Positions 46,927 through 57,782 of a stretch of 64,000 nucleotides of DNA are shown in pieces; position 1 is the first letter of the stretch, and every line of letters starts with the position of its first letter. This stretch comes from Hemileia vastatrix (taxonomy: Eukaryota > Basidiomycota > Pucciniomycetes > Pucciniales > Zaghouaniaceae): positions 27,659,106-27,723,105 of the forward strand of contig JASXTE010000001.1 of the NCBI GenBank assembly GCA_030280995.1, in the 5' to 3' direction. A program made the translations under genes and the position numbers. The notes beneath the pieces were generated by a model. It did not search any database and was not told the origin of the DNA. It saw only the letters and a program-made list of their open reading frames with translations.

Positions 46927-47283
46927 ATTACAAACATTTTAAATCTTACAATACATTATTATTTTTTATTAGTATTACAAATCAAGTATGAATATTCAAT
47001 AAATAATCTAAGGTTACTTTAATTTTATTAATAATAATAATTGTTAGCGGCACAGAGAAATCTTTACTTACTTGATTAAATATTTATCAATAAACCAGTC
47101 CTTACTGTTGTGTCATTCCTCATTAATTTTGTCATTGCAACTCTCTCTTTTGATTTAATAATTTTATTACTTATATTCTTTTCATTCCTTCTATATTTTG
47201 TTATCCATTCTTAATTTCTTCTTCTCTTCTGCCTTATCTCTTCTCCTCCTTCTCCATCTTCTAGACAACCCACTGACAGTTTC

Positions 47284-47570
47284 CGTCAGCCAGTAACTTA
47301 TTTATGATATATAAACTGTACTGATAAATATTTTAACCCAATAATTATTGAAAATATTAAAATATTATTAAATTAATATTTTAATTTCATTAAGTAATAT
47401 AATTCATTATGTTACTAATTTATTTCATTTTTGAAACTTACTTAAACTTATTATATTTTTAATATTTTTACTTCTTTAAGTAATTTTTTTATTTTTTTAA
47501 CTGAAGTTATTTTAACTAAATTGAAAATTAATTTTATTTTATAATTGAGTTAAAAAATTAAAGATTAATT
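47284..47570. other. AT-rich stretch between the family-2 LTR and H3
   Basis: It begins CGTCAGCCAG, resembling an LTR start, but the following sequence does not match the LTR families here. No gene is recognised. Confidence 0.4.
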
Positions 47571-47874
47571 AGGGTGTATAAATGTTGACTGATCCACAAT
47601 TAAATTAATTGCAGATAAAAATCATTATACCCCAATTATCTTCCGCAATTATTTTTTCTAATAATTGGTTTATTAGACCTTTTACATGTCAATTTTCACC
47701 TATATCTGACATTTTTATCCTCAATTTTTCATAAAAACAGCTTGGACAACTTGTCGGATGTGCCAGCCTACCTACCTTGCTGCACACTCCCATGCTATCT
47801 ATTCATTTCTGTTCAAAACCCCTCCCCATCTCATCTGCTTTTTTCTTCTCCTTTTCATCTTCAAATATCTCAAC

Positions 47875-49263
47875 ATGCCCAATCATCATAGATCTTCTCA
47901 AAGGCAGCCTTTTCCTAGTTGTTCTTCAATTCCTATTACTCCCTCTTTCCCCCGCTCAGCTGAGAAATCAAAGACTTTTAAAGTAAAAAAATATGATCAT
48001 CTCATACTTATCAACTTCTGAAAAAAAAACTAATTATGATTCTTGTTTTGGTACTGAGAATGCAACTAAAGTAGGATGGCCCTCTGCATCAAAAGTTAAT
48101 GGTAATCTTCTAATGGCCAACGGATTACAGAATAAGACCATGGGAAGGATAGATCTTTTACCTAAACAGATGTCTGAATGCTTCAAGCATTATCAATCCA
48201 AATACAAGAAGGTAAAGACTCTTTCATCTTCTAATGGTTTTGGTATTACTGAACTCAATATTAGTAAGAGAATAAAATCCATAGATAATAAACTTGATTC
48301 TTTATGTCCTTACTTTAAGGAGATTAATTCTATTTTTGGAGAGAAAGCTGATGTTAATCCTGCCAACATGTTGGATGGTGAATATGCTATCTCCAAACAT
48401 GATGTAAAAAAATCTTTTCCAATCCTCTGCCTCCACTCAAGCCTCCCCTGTTCTAAATTTAGCAAATCCAGATAGATTTCCAATAGATCCTTATGGTGAT
48501 ATAAACCAATATGACCCCACTCCAGTAAGTTTTTATCTCTTGTCTAGTTCTTTCATTTTTTTTATTTCTAAAAAGGCTAATGAAAAAACCCAGGATCCTC
48601 AAGAAAGTGAGTCTGAAGCTAGCATCAATGATGAAGAGGAAAATTTTACCTCCAAAAAAAAGTTAAGACCATCAACAACTTTGAATTTCAACAGTAATAG
48701 AAAGCAAAACAGAGATAGTCTTTCCCAAACCCCTTTTTCTTCCATTGATGATTTTCTGGAGAAACATGAATCTGATAAGTGATAGCATACCTCTTAATAA
48801 TTAAGTGAGCTTTTCTTTTCTTTTGTTAATATTCCTTTTCACTCTAGATAAAGTTGAAGTTGCAAGATATACTCTCAACTTTCAAAAGAAACAATACAAG
48901 CTCTCTTTATGAAAGGATGATAGGGTACAAGACTTGGAGGAGAAGAAAGATGAGCTTTCTATACAGAGGGATGGGAGGGTACAAGACTTGGAGGAGAAGA
49001 AATTTGAGCTTTTTTTAAAGAGGAATGAGAGGGCACATGACTTGGAGGTGAATAAATTTGAGATAAAGAAAGGGGAGAAGGCTCTAGAGTACAATTTCCT
49101 ATTGGATCAAATGAAACTCAAGTATCAACTTGAAGATGGCTTGAAAAAGAAAGATTTCTTGAGAGAATGTGTTAAAGCTAATAAATCTATTGAGGAAATT
49201 GAACACTTATTGAAAATTTTTGATAACCAGTTTTTTTTTATTATGTTTAGAAAGTTTTCTTGA
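47875..49263 (+). pseudogene. Myb/SANT-like Harbinger partner gene, H3 (degenerate)
   Basis: The ATG at 47875 begins MPNHHRSSQRQPFPSCSS. A frame change near 48020 falls in the DNA-binding region, which then continues as NYDSCFGTENATKVG and GRIDLLPKQMSECFKHYQSK. Exon 2 (about 48574-48779) and exon 3 (about 48850-49263) follow in the order of the intact genes. Exon 3 keeps three or four charged repeats (VQDLEEKKFELFLKRNER) and CVKANKSIEEIEHLLKIF. A further stop near 48910 interrupts exon 3. Confidence 0.83.
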
Positions 49264-49794
49264 TAGCATGCATTAAATCTAATAATCAATCTTTGGCACA
49301 CACTCTTCACTGAGATGTGAAACATTTTATTGCAACATTTAAGATTATTTGTTTGTTTGGTTAAATAGATTTTGTTTTACTTCTTTTTGGTGATAATTTC
49401 ATATGTTCTGACTTTTTAAAGGTCTTGATTCTAGATGATTTTTTTTTTCAAAAATTTGAAAAAACTCATACATTTTTTATTTTTGTTATGATTAAAGAAT
49501 TTTTCTTAATTTATTTTTCTTACTCTTAAAAGTTAAACTTGTTTCAGAAAAAGAAATCTTATGAAAAAACTGCAGAACCTCAACTACTTTTTGAGGAAAA
49601 GAAGTGGTTTCATTCACAATCAAAGTAAGAATAATGTTTAGAAATTGAGAAAGATTGTTTAGATTTGGAGAGGGAGAAGGTTAGGATTCAAAAAGAGAAT
49701 GATGAAAAATTCAAAAATTATCTATTTTAATTGGAAAATGCCAAAATTCAGTTACAAGCCAATGAATTAAAAATGATTTATGTCAAAAAAATTT
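49264..49794. other. H3 spacer after the Myb-like gene
   Basis: AT-rich; a purine-rich stretch (49550-49780) could be a decayed extension of the coiled-coil exon. Nothing else is recognised. Confidence 0.4.
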
Positions 49795-49935
49795 TTTTGG
49801 CAATACCCTCCCCTGCTATTTACCATAACAGGGGGTGGGGATCACCATTTTTTTCTCTAAGTCAGAAAAAAAATCTATGACAAAAAAAATGGCAATACCC
49901 TCCCCTGTGTTTTCTTGAAGTAGGGGCATATATTG
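49795..49935. repeat. minisatellite remnant, H3
   Basis: Two decayed units with GGCAATACCCTCCCCTG and GGTGGGGATCACC. Confidence 0.75.
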
Positions 49936-50389
49936 CCAAAGTTTATGTTCATTGCATAAATTAGCATGTAAAGAAGTCTTATAAGATAATTTAAAAAACC
50001 TAAATTAATGACAATTCAAGTAAAAATGAGAGCGGAAGTTGTCTGTGACCAAAGTCAATGAAATTAAACACAAATGTATACATGAACTTCATGAGAAAAT
50101 CAAATTTCCTTATGATTACTGTTATACAACACATGGCCAATGGCTCATTAATTTAGGTAAGTAGAGTATCATATATGACTTTTGAAATTTTAATTTGTGA
50201 AATAAAAATAAAAGTTTACTACCTATATTACACCTCATACTTTTTCTTTCTATTTAATGTTTTTTGTTTTACCTCAACTTTTTCTCATACCTTATCAATA
50301 CTATTGACCAGCTCCGTATTTATTTGATAAGAACAGCCAAAGTGAGTAAAGTCTTCACAGGAATTTTAAGGTTTTTTTATATTTGTTAA

Positions 50390-50640
50390 ATTTACCTTCT
50401 TTTTTTACCTTGTTTATTCTGTGGATTAATTTTTGACTGATTTGAAGTGAACATCCAAAATGTGTGAACTGTTGAGAAGATTCCAAGCCAGGTGGAGCTT
50501 TGGTTGTTTGGTGATTAACTTGAGAAACTTTTTTTAAGTAAAGAATAGATTCCTATGGAAATAAAATGAGTGACATGATTTTAAGAATGAAACATATATT
50601 ATCAGACATACCAAGAGAAAAGCCTTTAACAAATCCCAAT
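50390..50640 (-). pseudogene. Tet/JBP-like dioxygenase remnant, H3
   Basis: Minus-strand pieces read GFVKGFSLG followed by a donor-like GTATGTCTG (50600-50630). Then, after a large deletion of the iron-binding core, NHQTTKAPPGLESSQQFTHF appears. The family is recognised by alignment with H1; the enzyme is lost. Confidence 0.7.
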
Positions 50641-50659
50641 CTAAACATGAAATAAATTA

Positions 50660-50830
50660 AATGAAATTTAGAAAAAAGGCTCAACTTTAAGGGTCAATAT
50701 CTCAGCAATAAATAAGAAAAATTCAAATCCATTTATGGGAAATGAAAGATAGGCTTCAGAAGAATCTTCAGCTAAAAGAACATAAGATTTGATCAAACCT
50801 AACCCTAATTTTGACTCTGATTTTCATATT
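50660..50830. repeat. copy of the ~170-190-bp module, H3 left
   Basis: It contains AAAGGCTCAACTT, AATATCTCAGCAA, GAATCTTCAGC and AAACCTAACCCTAATTT, as in H2 (44105-44460). Confidence 0.75.
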
Positions 50831-50953
50831 TGCACAAAACTTTGAAAATTGATGATGAAAATTCCAACAAGATGGAGATATAAGCCTAGATAATCATCAG
50901 ATAAGAGTTTCAGAAGCCTTTTTCTCTAATTATGCAATATAAAAAGATTAAAT

Positions 50954-51010
50954 AGGGGGTGTCAGTTCTGGCAAATCCGCACTTAACTTAAGTGCGGATT
51001 TCAAACCAAA
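50954..51010. repeat. left terminal repeat of N
   Basis: After AGGGGGTGTCAGTTCTGGCA an AAATCCGCACTTAA and its inverse TTAAGTGCGGATTT form a subterminal palindrome. A further GTCAGTTATGACCTCAAATC and a GTCAGTTCTGACCTCAAATC copy follow near 51057 and 51297. Confidence 0.85.
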
Positions 51011-52199
51011 TCAGCACTTAAATTTTGCAAAAAAGTCACTTATTTCAAAAAAGGGTGTCAGTTATGACCTCAAATCAGCACTTTTTTCCCGTTATTTTTC
51101 ACAACCACATTTTGGCCACAAAACATCCCTTCCTTTCTTACCCCATCCCTGTCACATGTGACACACTGACCTTCCTCGCTACCTACCCATCAATCCTCGG
51201 CACACACCCCTTCCTGACATTTTCAATATTTTGACCAGGCATGTTTACATTCTTTTTTACTTATTTCTTCTACTTCTTAATCTTTTTTCTATGGGTGTCA
51301 GTTCTGACCTCAAATCAGCACTTTTTTCGTGATTTTTTTTTCAAAACCACATGTTGGCCACATCATCCCTTACTTTCCCATACCATTTTGTACTCTCCAA
51401 ATGTCCTCTTTGTGTACTTCATTCACTTGGGTTGGTATTTTGGTTTGTTGCATATTCATTTTTTTTGGAATTTACGGTGAATTTTTTTTTTTTGGATGGC
51501 TCATTGGTTTTCTTTCACCAGCTCAACATGAAATCGCATATTTTCTGAAATCGCATATTTTGTCAGTAATTTTTTTTTTCATTCATCCCTCATATCCTTT
51601 TCCTATTCTCCTCCAACATCCCTCAAACAATTTGGTTTCATTCATTTTGTCATCTCATCTCTCCAGGTAAGTCACTTTATTCTTTTTTTTTGATTTTTTG
51701 ATTACTAATTATAATTTTTTTTTGTTTTTTTCTGTTTATTTTATTTTTTTTATCTAAATTTTTTTTGTAAGTGGTTATTTTGGATTTCAATGTTATAATT
51801 AACCTTTTTTTTCTCTCCCTCTTTACTTTCTTTTTTAGCTCCATCACCCTACTGTTCATCCCTCCTTGGCATGGTCATTATCCCCCCTTTCCCTTATTTC
51901 ACTTTTTTTTGGCTCCATTTCATTGAAACACATACATTGCACATTCTTTATGCAATTCACTTACTCCATATTCAATTTCCCCACAATTCCAACATCAATC
52001 TTTCTCACTCTATTTTTCCTACTTTTCAATCAAGGTAAGTTTCATCTCCTTTTTTTCATGCCTATATGATATCTCATTCCTTTTATGAAAAGTTCATACT
52101 TAAATAAATGTATGACTCTTATCTGGATAACAGTGAACTTATAAAACTCCTTTTGATCTCATCTTCATTACCACTTTTCAAGTTTTTGTAAAATTTTGA

Positions 52200-52530
52200 A
52201 AATCAGACTCGGAATTAGGGTTAGGTTTATTCAAATCTAATGTTCTTTTTACTGAAGATTCTCCTGAAGGCTACCTTTCATTTCCCACAAACAGATTTGA
52301 ATTTGATTCAGTGGTTGCTGAGATATTGACCATTAAAGTTGAGCCTTTTTTATCCCAATTTAAATTTCTATTTCATTTTTTTATGTAACAAATTAGGGTT
52401 AGGTTTATTTAAATCACATGTCCTTTAACTGAAGATTCTACTAAAGCATATCTTTCATTTCCCTCAAACAGGTTTGAATTAGGTTCAGTGGTTGCTGAGA
52501 TTTTGACCTTTGAAGTTGAGCCTTTTTTCC
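52200..52530. repeat. duplicated ~170-190-bp module, N
   Basis: Two units with TTCAGTGGTTGCTGAGAT and AAGTTGAGCCTTTTTT are the inverse of the H2 copies and part of the captured segment. Confidence 0.8.
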
Positions 52531-52616
52531 GAATTTCACTTGTCTTATTTCACATTTTTATATTGCATATTTAGAGGATAAGGATTCTGAAACTCTTATA
52601 TGATTATTATCTAGGC

Positions 52617-53243
52617 ATGTATTCATTGCTCAAGAATATCACTAAAGCTCAAAAAGATGAAGATTTTTGCTTATGGGACACTCTACCTTCCTTTAACTCT
52701 TTTCTTGCTCTTTGACTCAAAAAGCACTGTAATAAAGCATTTGAAAAAAATCATGAACTTGCAACCAAAGTTGGAATACCGAATTGGTGTGACTCCGAAT
52801 GGGAAGATATCAGCCACAAATATCTTTTATTTTCTAATGTTATTATCACTCATTCTGGATTTCACAATAAAATTCACACTGATACCAAGGACACCAATTT
52901 TCTTACTTTTGGTATATTCTCATATATCAAACCGATTACTGGCCAACCAATACCATCTCCAGCTAAAATCAAATGACATGGTTTATATTTTCCAGACCAC
53001 CGGTGCATCATTGATTTTGGTTTGGGAAATGGTATCATCGAAACTATTTGGAATTCTTCTAAGGATAATCATCAAACGACCAAAGCTCTTCCTGGTTTGG
53101 AATCCTGTCATCATTTAACACATTTTGGTTGCTCATTTCAAATCAGTCATAAGTTGATTCAAAGAATCAATAAGGTAATGAAAGAAGGTAAAGTTAATCG
53201 ATTTAAAAAAACTTTATTTAGATACAAAAAGTATGGGGATTAG
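52617..53243 (+). pseudogene. Tet/JBP-like dioxygenase exon 2, captured in N
   Basis: It aligns with exon 2 of the H1 gene: NITKAQKDEDFCLWDTLPSF, VGIPNWCDSEWEDI, FHNKIHTDTKD, where HxD is kept as H-T-D, then FPDHRCIIDFGLGNGIIETI and DNHQTTKALPGLESC. Stops occur after FLAL and in place of the glycine after AKIK. The TGA after IIDFGL seen in H1 and H2 is GGA here, so N carries an older state at this site. It lies opposite to the N transposase. Confidence 0.82.
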
Positions 53244-53336
53244 AGTTGTCATCAAAAATTTTATATTTTTTCGTAAATTTTTAATAAATATTTTTTATGT
53301 ATCAATTTCCTCAACTAAAGTGATGGGCCCACAACC

Positions 53337-53540
53337 TTGTGTTGTATAAATGGTAATCATGATAACATTTATTTGTTTCATGGGGTTCCTCTAGCCTATA
53401 CCTGTGGAAAGTCCCAAACTTTTGTTTCTAGATTTGATCTGCATTTTGGCTTAAGGGATTGTCATTACTTTAAACTAGGGAAATTGATATATATTAGATA
53501 TTTATTTAATAATTTAAGTAATTATATTAAATTTAGATGA
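53337..53540 (+). other. conserved segment downstream of the Tet-like exon, N copy
   Basis: It contains CINGNHDNIYLFHGVPLAYT and matches 37959-38162 in H1. Function unknown. Confidence 0.4.
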
Positions 53541-53730
53541 CTTCCACCACTTACTTCAATAAAATGCAGGGGGGGTATTGCCAAATTTTCAAATCTGACA
53601 TGTGAAATTGATGACTTAGAAAAATTTTGGTGATATCCACCCCTTGCTTCAATAAAATGCAGGGGAAAGTATTGCCAATTTTTTAAAACAGATATAGAAT
53701 TTTTTTGACTTGTAAATATTTTGGTGAAAA
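53541..53730. repeat. minisatellite remnant at the right edge of the captured segment, N
   Basis: Two to three units with TTCAATAAAATGCAGGGG. The array ends abruptly in the N transposase sequence near 53730, marking the capture junction. Confidence 0.78.
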
Positions 53731-53735
53731 TTTTT

Positions 53736-54377
53736 GACGAGAATGTGAAAGTAATTGTTTCCACCTTGAGCAGGTTTCTGGCTCAAAGGAATAGCAGTAC
53801 CATCAACAAAACCAATACATCCTGGGAAGCCCTCTGTTTGCATAACCTGAGATGATTCAAGTTGCTCTTCTTTTGTTGGCCAGGTGAGAAGTTGAGATTA
53901 CAAGGAGTTGATGGCAGTGATACATTGTTTGGTATAAGTGTTAACTGAACCATACCCTAAATCAAAGACATTTTCTAAACGTTTCAAAGCGGCTCCATTA
54001 CCATTTGAACCCAAATGACATAGTGTGATGGCCAATTGAATTGAAGGATGTTGTTGTTCTTTTTGAGAATTATTGTGAAATATGGGATGATCCTGAATAA
54101 GCTCAAGCAATTTAAGGAAACATTCCTGAGAAGTCCTGAACAGCTCTCTAAAACTGGGTGTAGATAGTTTAAGAAGTGTTTGGATGGTGTACTTGGGGGT
54201 ATGAAGTACTTGAGGCTTTCTTGGAAGAAGGTAACGTTTCGTGGCCATTTTTGATAAAAAGACAAAATCTTCTTCTAGATCAGAATCAGAATCGCAATCA
54301 GAGTCCAAGAGCAGTTCAAGAGCCATGAAAGTCATTGCTTTATGTAATTTATCGCGATTTGAAAGTGAGGAAGGCAT
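53736..54377 (-). pseudogene. Harbinger transposase of family N, N-terminal half
   Basis: The ATG at 54377 begins MPSSLSNRDKLHKAMTFMAL. The sequence is clearly related to but distinct from the H transposase: FRELFRTSQECFLKLLELIQ, GSNGNGAALKRLENVFDLGY, and GFVDGTAIPLSQ with the first catalytic aspartate. A TAA interrupts at about 53895. After GNNYFH the gene is replaced by the captured H segment, so the second aspartate and the glutamate are missing. It cannot catalyse transposition. Confidence 0.88.
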
Positions 54378-54594
54378 AACTCTTATATGATATGATATGA
54401 AGATGTAAGTGATGTACGATGTTTGAGTTATGAAGTGTTATGCTGCGGAGTGCTGCGTATGAATGGGATGATGCTGACAAATCAGTGAAATGGGACTTGA
54501 TGGTGAAATCAGCACTTTTGGTTGAGAAAGTGCGGATTTGAGTGAAATAAGTGACTTATTTCATTTTGAAATCCACCAGTATTGGGGCTAGTGT

Positions 54595-54662
54595 GTTTTG
54601 GAAATCCGCACTTATTTAAGTGCGGATTTGTAAGTGCGGATTTGCCAGAACTGACACCCCCT
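54595..54662. repeat. right terminal repeat of N
   Basis: AAATCCGCACTTATTTAAGT precedes two AAGTGCGGATTTG copies, then CCAGAACTGACACCCCCT. Confidence 0.85.
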
Positions 54663-54679
54663 AATAAATTAAGTAACAT

Positions 54680-55030
54680 TCAGAAAAAAAGGCTCAACTT
54701 TTAAGGTCACAATCTCAGCAACCACTGAACCAAATTCAAACCTGTTTGTGGGAAATAAAAGATAGGCTTCAGGAGAATCTTCAGTTAAAGGAAATGTGAT
54801 TTAAACAAACATAACCCTAATTTATTACATAAAAATATGAAAAAAAAATTAAATTGGGAAAGAAAGGCTCAAATTTAAAGGTCAATATCTCAGCAACCAC
54901 TGAACCAAATTCAAATCTGTTTGTGGGAAATGAAAGGCACCCTTCATGAGAATCTTCACTAAAAAGAACATTTGATTCAAATAAACATAACCCTAATTCC
55001 AAGTCTGATTTTCAAAATTTTACAAAAACT
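54680..55030. repeat. duplicated ~170-190-bp module, H3 right
   Basis: Two units with AATCTCAGCAACCACTGAAC and GTTTGTGGGAAAT, in the same orientation as in H2. Confidence 0.78.
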
Positions 55031-55799
55031 TAAAAAGTGGTAATGGAGATGAGAACAAGACAAGTTTAATAAGTTCACTGTTATCCAGATAAAAGTCATG
55101 CATATATTTAAGTATGAAATTTTCATAGAAGGAAAGAGATATCATTTATTTATAAGAAAGGAGATGATACTCACCTTGATTGAAAAGTAGGAAAAATAGA
55201 GCAAGAAAGAATGATGTTGGAATTTGGGGGAAATTGAATATGGAGTAAGTGAAATGCATAAAGAATGTACAATGTATGTATTTTAATGACATGGAACCAA
55301 AAAAAAGTAAAATAAAGGAAAGGGGAGATAATGAGCATGCTAAGGAGTAGGGTGATGGAGCTAAAAAAGAAAGAAAAGAGGGAGAGAAAAAAAGGTTAAT
55401 TTTACAATACAAATAAAAAATAACTACTTACAAAAAAAAATTAGATACAAAAAAAATCAAAAAAAATATAATTAGCAATCAAAATATTAAATAAATGAAT
55501 AAAATGACTTACCTGGAGAGATGAGATGAGAAAAAAAATAAAACCAAATTGTTTGAGGGATGTTGGAGGAGAAGAGGAAAATGGTATGAGGGATGAATGA
55601 AAAAAAAGAAACAGTGAAAAATTATGCAATCACAAAAAATATGCAATTTAATGTTGAGCTGGTGAATGAAAACAAATGAGACATCCAAAAAAGAGACATT
55701 TGGTGTAAATTCAAAATAAAAATGAATATGCAAAATAAAAACACCAAACTACGTAAATATAGCACAGAAGTTGAACATTTGGAGAGTATGAAATAGAAA
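55031..55799 (-). other. H3 spacer matching the H2 transposase 3' flank
   Basis: It aligns with 44461-45286 of H2, including the donor-like CCAGGTAAGTCA near 55513 on the minus strand. No gene is recognised. Confidence 0.5.
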
Positions 55800-56075
55800 A
55801 TTAAAAGGGTTGTGTTTCAAAATGTTGGAGGGTAGTTGGCATAATGACAGAGTGTATGCTGGTGGAAAGAATGTTTTGTAATTCAAGGGAGGGGTGATCT
55901 GGTGCAAGTCTGGGATCATCTTCTTCATAAAGATAATTGAAAAGACATATAATCTAAAGTGTCTTCCAACCCAGAGTCAGAGTCAGATTCAGTGGCTAAA
56001 ACTAACATGATAGCATTCATAGCTGTGTGAAGTTGCTTCCCAGTAAAGAGGTTCTTCAATATTTTTGGTAGAAAA
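55800..56075 (-). pseudogene. Harbinger transposase with large internal deletion, H3
   Basis: The minus strand shows the N-terminal part (ATESDSDSGLEDT-like) joined near 55935-55945 directly to the C-terminal NDLYEEDDPRLAPD-like part. About 0.95 kb, including the whole catalytic core, is missing. The same junction occurs in H4. It cannot be a transposase. Confidence 0.8.
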
Positions 56076-56455
56076 GGTTGTCAGTAGAAGGTTTAGGTGA
56101 TGAGTGGGAAGTGGGAATTTTCCACCAAATGAGCAGATGGGGTGTGTGGATAGAAAAAAATGTTATTTGTTTTCCACCAAAATTAGGTATCATAGAGTGA
56201 TAATATACACAAGGATGGCATCCACAATTATATGTCATGTGACTTGCTTACAAATCAATCATGGATGTGATGAGTTAGGGATCAGGAATTAGGAACAGAA
56301 ATTGGGGTATAAGAGGCGGGATAATGCATTATTGTGGATTCCATATTCACTAACCCTGGGGCTAGTGTATAAGAATCTTCCACAATTAATAATGTCTGAT
56401 CCCAGGAAAAAAATCCTGATACCTAATTGTGGATCCCTGAACATTGATACCCCCT

Positions 56456-56803
56456 ATTATGGCAAAGTTGTAGGTCTAAGCTCACTGTATTTACTAGAAC
56501 TCATACTTTGCTTGAAGTCAGCTATATGGGGGCCAGGGAGAGCAAGAGAGGCTTAAGGTTTTTCTCTGAGACTTTAAGGGGGTTATTTTCACTTTATAAA
56601 TCATTTCTTTATTAAACTTTGATTCTTTATCTTGTTTTAATAAAAGTTTGATTTTTAATTTTTTTAATTAAATCTCAATTTTTCTTTTAACTCAATTTTT
56701 CTTTTCAAGGTTTAATTATCTTTAAATTATTTAATTTAAACCTTAGGGGCATCAATTTTGAAGTATCCACAATTAGGGATCAGGAATATTTTTTTTGAAA
56801 AAT
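56456..56803. other. spacer between H3 and H4
   Basis: AT-rich with no gene. Near 56747 a degenerate second terminal repeat (AGGGGCATCAATTTTGAAG) lies about 57 bases before the H4 end. Confidence 0.5.
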
Positions 56804-57782
56804 AGGGGGTATCAAAGTTGAGGGATCTATAATTAGGGACCAGGAATTTTTTTTCCCAGGATCAGAAATTAGTAATTGTAGAAGATTCTTATCCACTAGC
56901 CCCAGGGTTAGTGAATATGGAATCCACAATAATGCATTATCCCGCCTCTTATACCCCAATTTCTGTTTCTGATTCCTGATCCAAAACCCATCACATCCAT
57001 GATTGATTTGTAAGCAAGTCACATGACATATAATTGTGGATGCCATCCTTATGTATCTCATCACTCTATGATACTTAATTTTGGTGGCAAACACATAACA
57101 TTTTTTCTCATCTTTATGTGTCTCTTCACTCTATGATACTTAACTTTTGTGGCAAACACATAAAATTTTCTTCTATTTACAAACCCCATCTGCTCATTTG
57201 GTGTAAAATTCCCACTTCCCACTTCCCACTTATCACCTAAACCTTCTACCTACAACCTTTTCTACAAAAAATATTGAAGCACCTCTCTACTAGGAAGCAA
57301 CTTCACACAGCTATGAATGCTATCACTTTAGTTTTAGCCACTGACTCTGACTCTGACTCTGGGTTGGAAGACACTTTAGCTTATATGTCTTTTCAATGAT
57401 CTTTATGAAGAAGATGATCCCAGACCTGCACCAGATCTCCCCTCCCTTGAATCACAAAACATTTTTTCCACCAGCATACACTCTGTCATTATTCCAACCA
57501 CCCTCCAACATTTTGAAACGCAACCCTTTTTATTTTCTTTTTCATACTCTCCAAATATTTAACTTGTGTGCTTTATTTACTTATTTTGGTGTTTTTTTTT
57601 GCATATTCATTTTTATTTTGAATTTACAGTGCATGTCTCTTTTTTGGATGTCTCATTTGTTTTCATTCACCAGCTCAACATGAAATTGCATATTCTCTGC
57701 AATCACATAATTTTTCACTGTTTCTTTTTTCATTCATCCCTCAAAAAATTTGGTTTTATTTATTTTATCATCAAATCTCTCT
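56804..57782. mobile_element. PIF/Harbinger end H4, internally deleted
   Basis: It begins AGGGGGTATCAAAGTTGAGG with the ACTAGCCCCAGGGTTAGT subterminal palindrome and the transposase flank, in inverted orientation to the right end of H3. The match to the H transposase 3' flank stops at about 57782, where a possible LTR begins. No right end was identified in the window. Confidence 0.75.
57272..57540 (+). pseudogene. Harbinger transposase with large internal deletion, H4
   Basis: It reads MNAITLVLA, then SDSGLEDTLAYMSF, then jumps near 57393 to the C-terminal NDLYEEDDPRPAPDLPSLE region. The start ATG of intact copies appears as ATT (57275). It shares the deletion joint with H3. Confidence 0.8.

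Larger units (their letters stand above)
32561..47278 (+). repeat. solo LTR, family 2, in three pieces around H1 and H2
   Basis: The pieces are 32561-33120, 40464-40815 and 46927-47278. Joined, without duplicated target bases, they give about 1.26 kb with the family-2 start TGTCAGCCAGGCTATCTCAG, the TATAAAAG box (40770-40777) and the end CTTCTAGACAACCCACTGAC plus A. Exact 5-bp duplications GTTTC flank the whole (32556-32560 and 47279-47283). The LTR was therefore in place before both Harbinger elements arrived. Confidence 0.93.
50954..54662. mobile_element. second PIF/Harbinger family, element N, with captured Tet-like segment
   Basis: The 3709-base element starts AGGGGGTGTCAGTTCTGGCA, ends AACTGACACCCCCT and is flanked by AAT on both sides (50951-50953 and 54663-54665). 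It has its own transposase type (minus, truncated) but its middle (about 51385-53730) matches H2 in reverse, including a Tet-like exon (plus). It is inserted in H3 and cannot move on its own. Confidence 0.9.
47571..56455. mobile_element. PIF/Harbinger element H3, decayed, holding element N
   Basis: The left end AGGGTGTATAAATGTTGACT is preceded by ATT. The right end AACATTGATACCCCCT (56455) is followed by ATT. Without N (50954-54662) it is about 5.2 kb. Gene order is that of H2: Myb-like (plus), minisatellite, Tet-like remnant (minus), repeat modules, transposase remnant (minus). All parts are broken. Confidence 0.82.
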
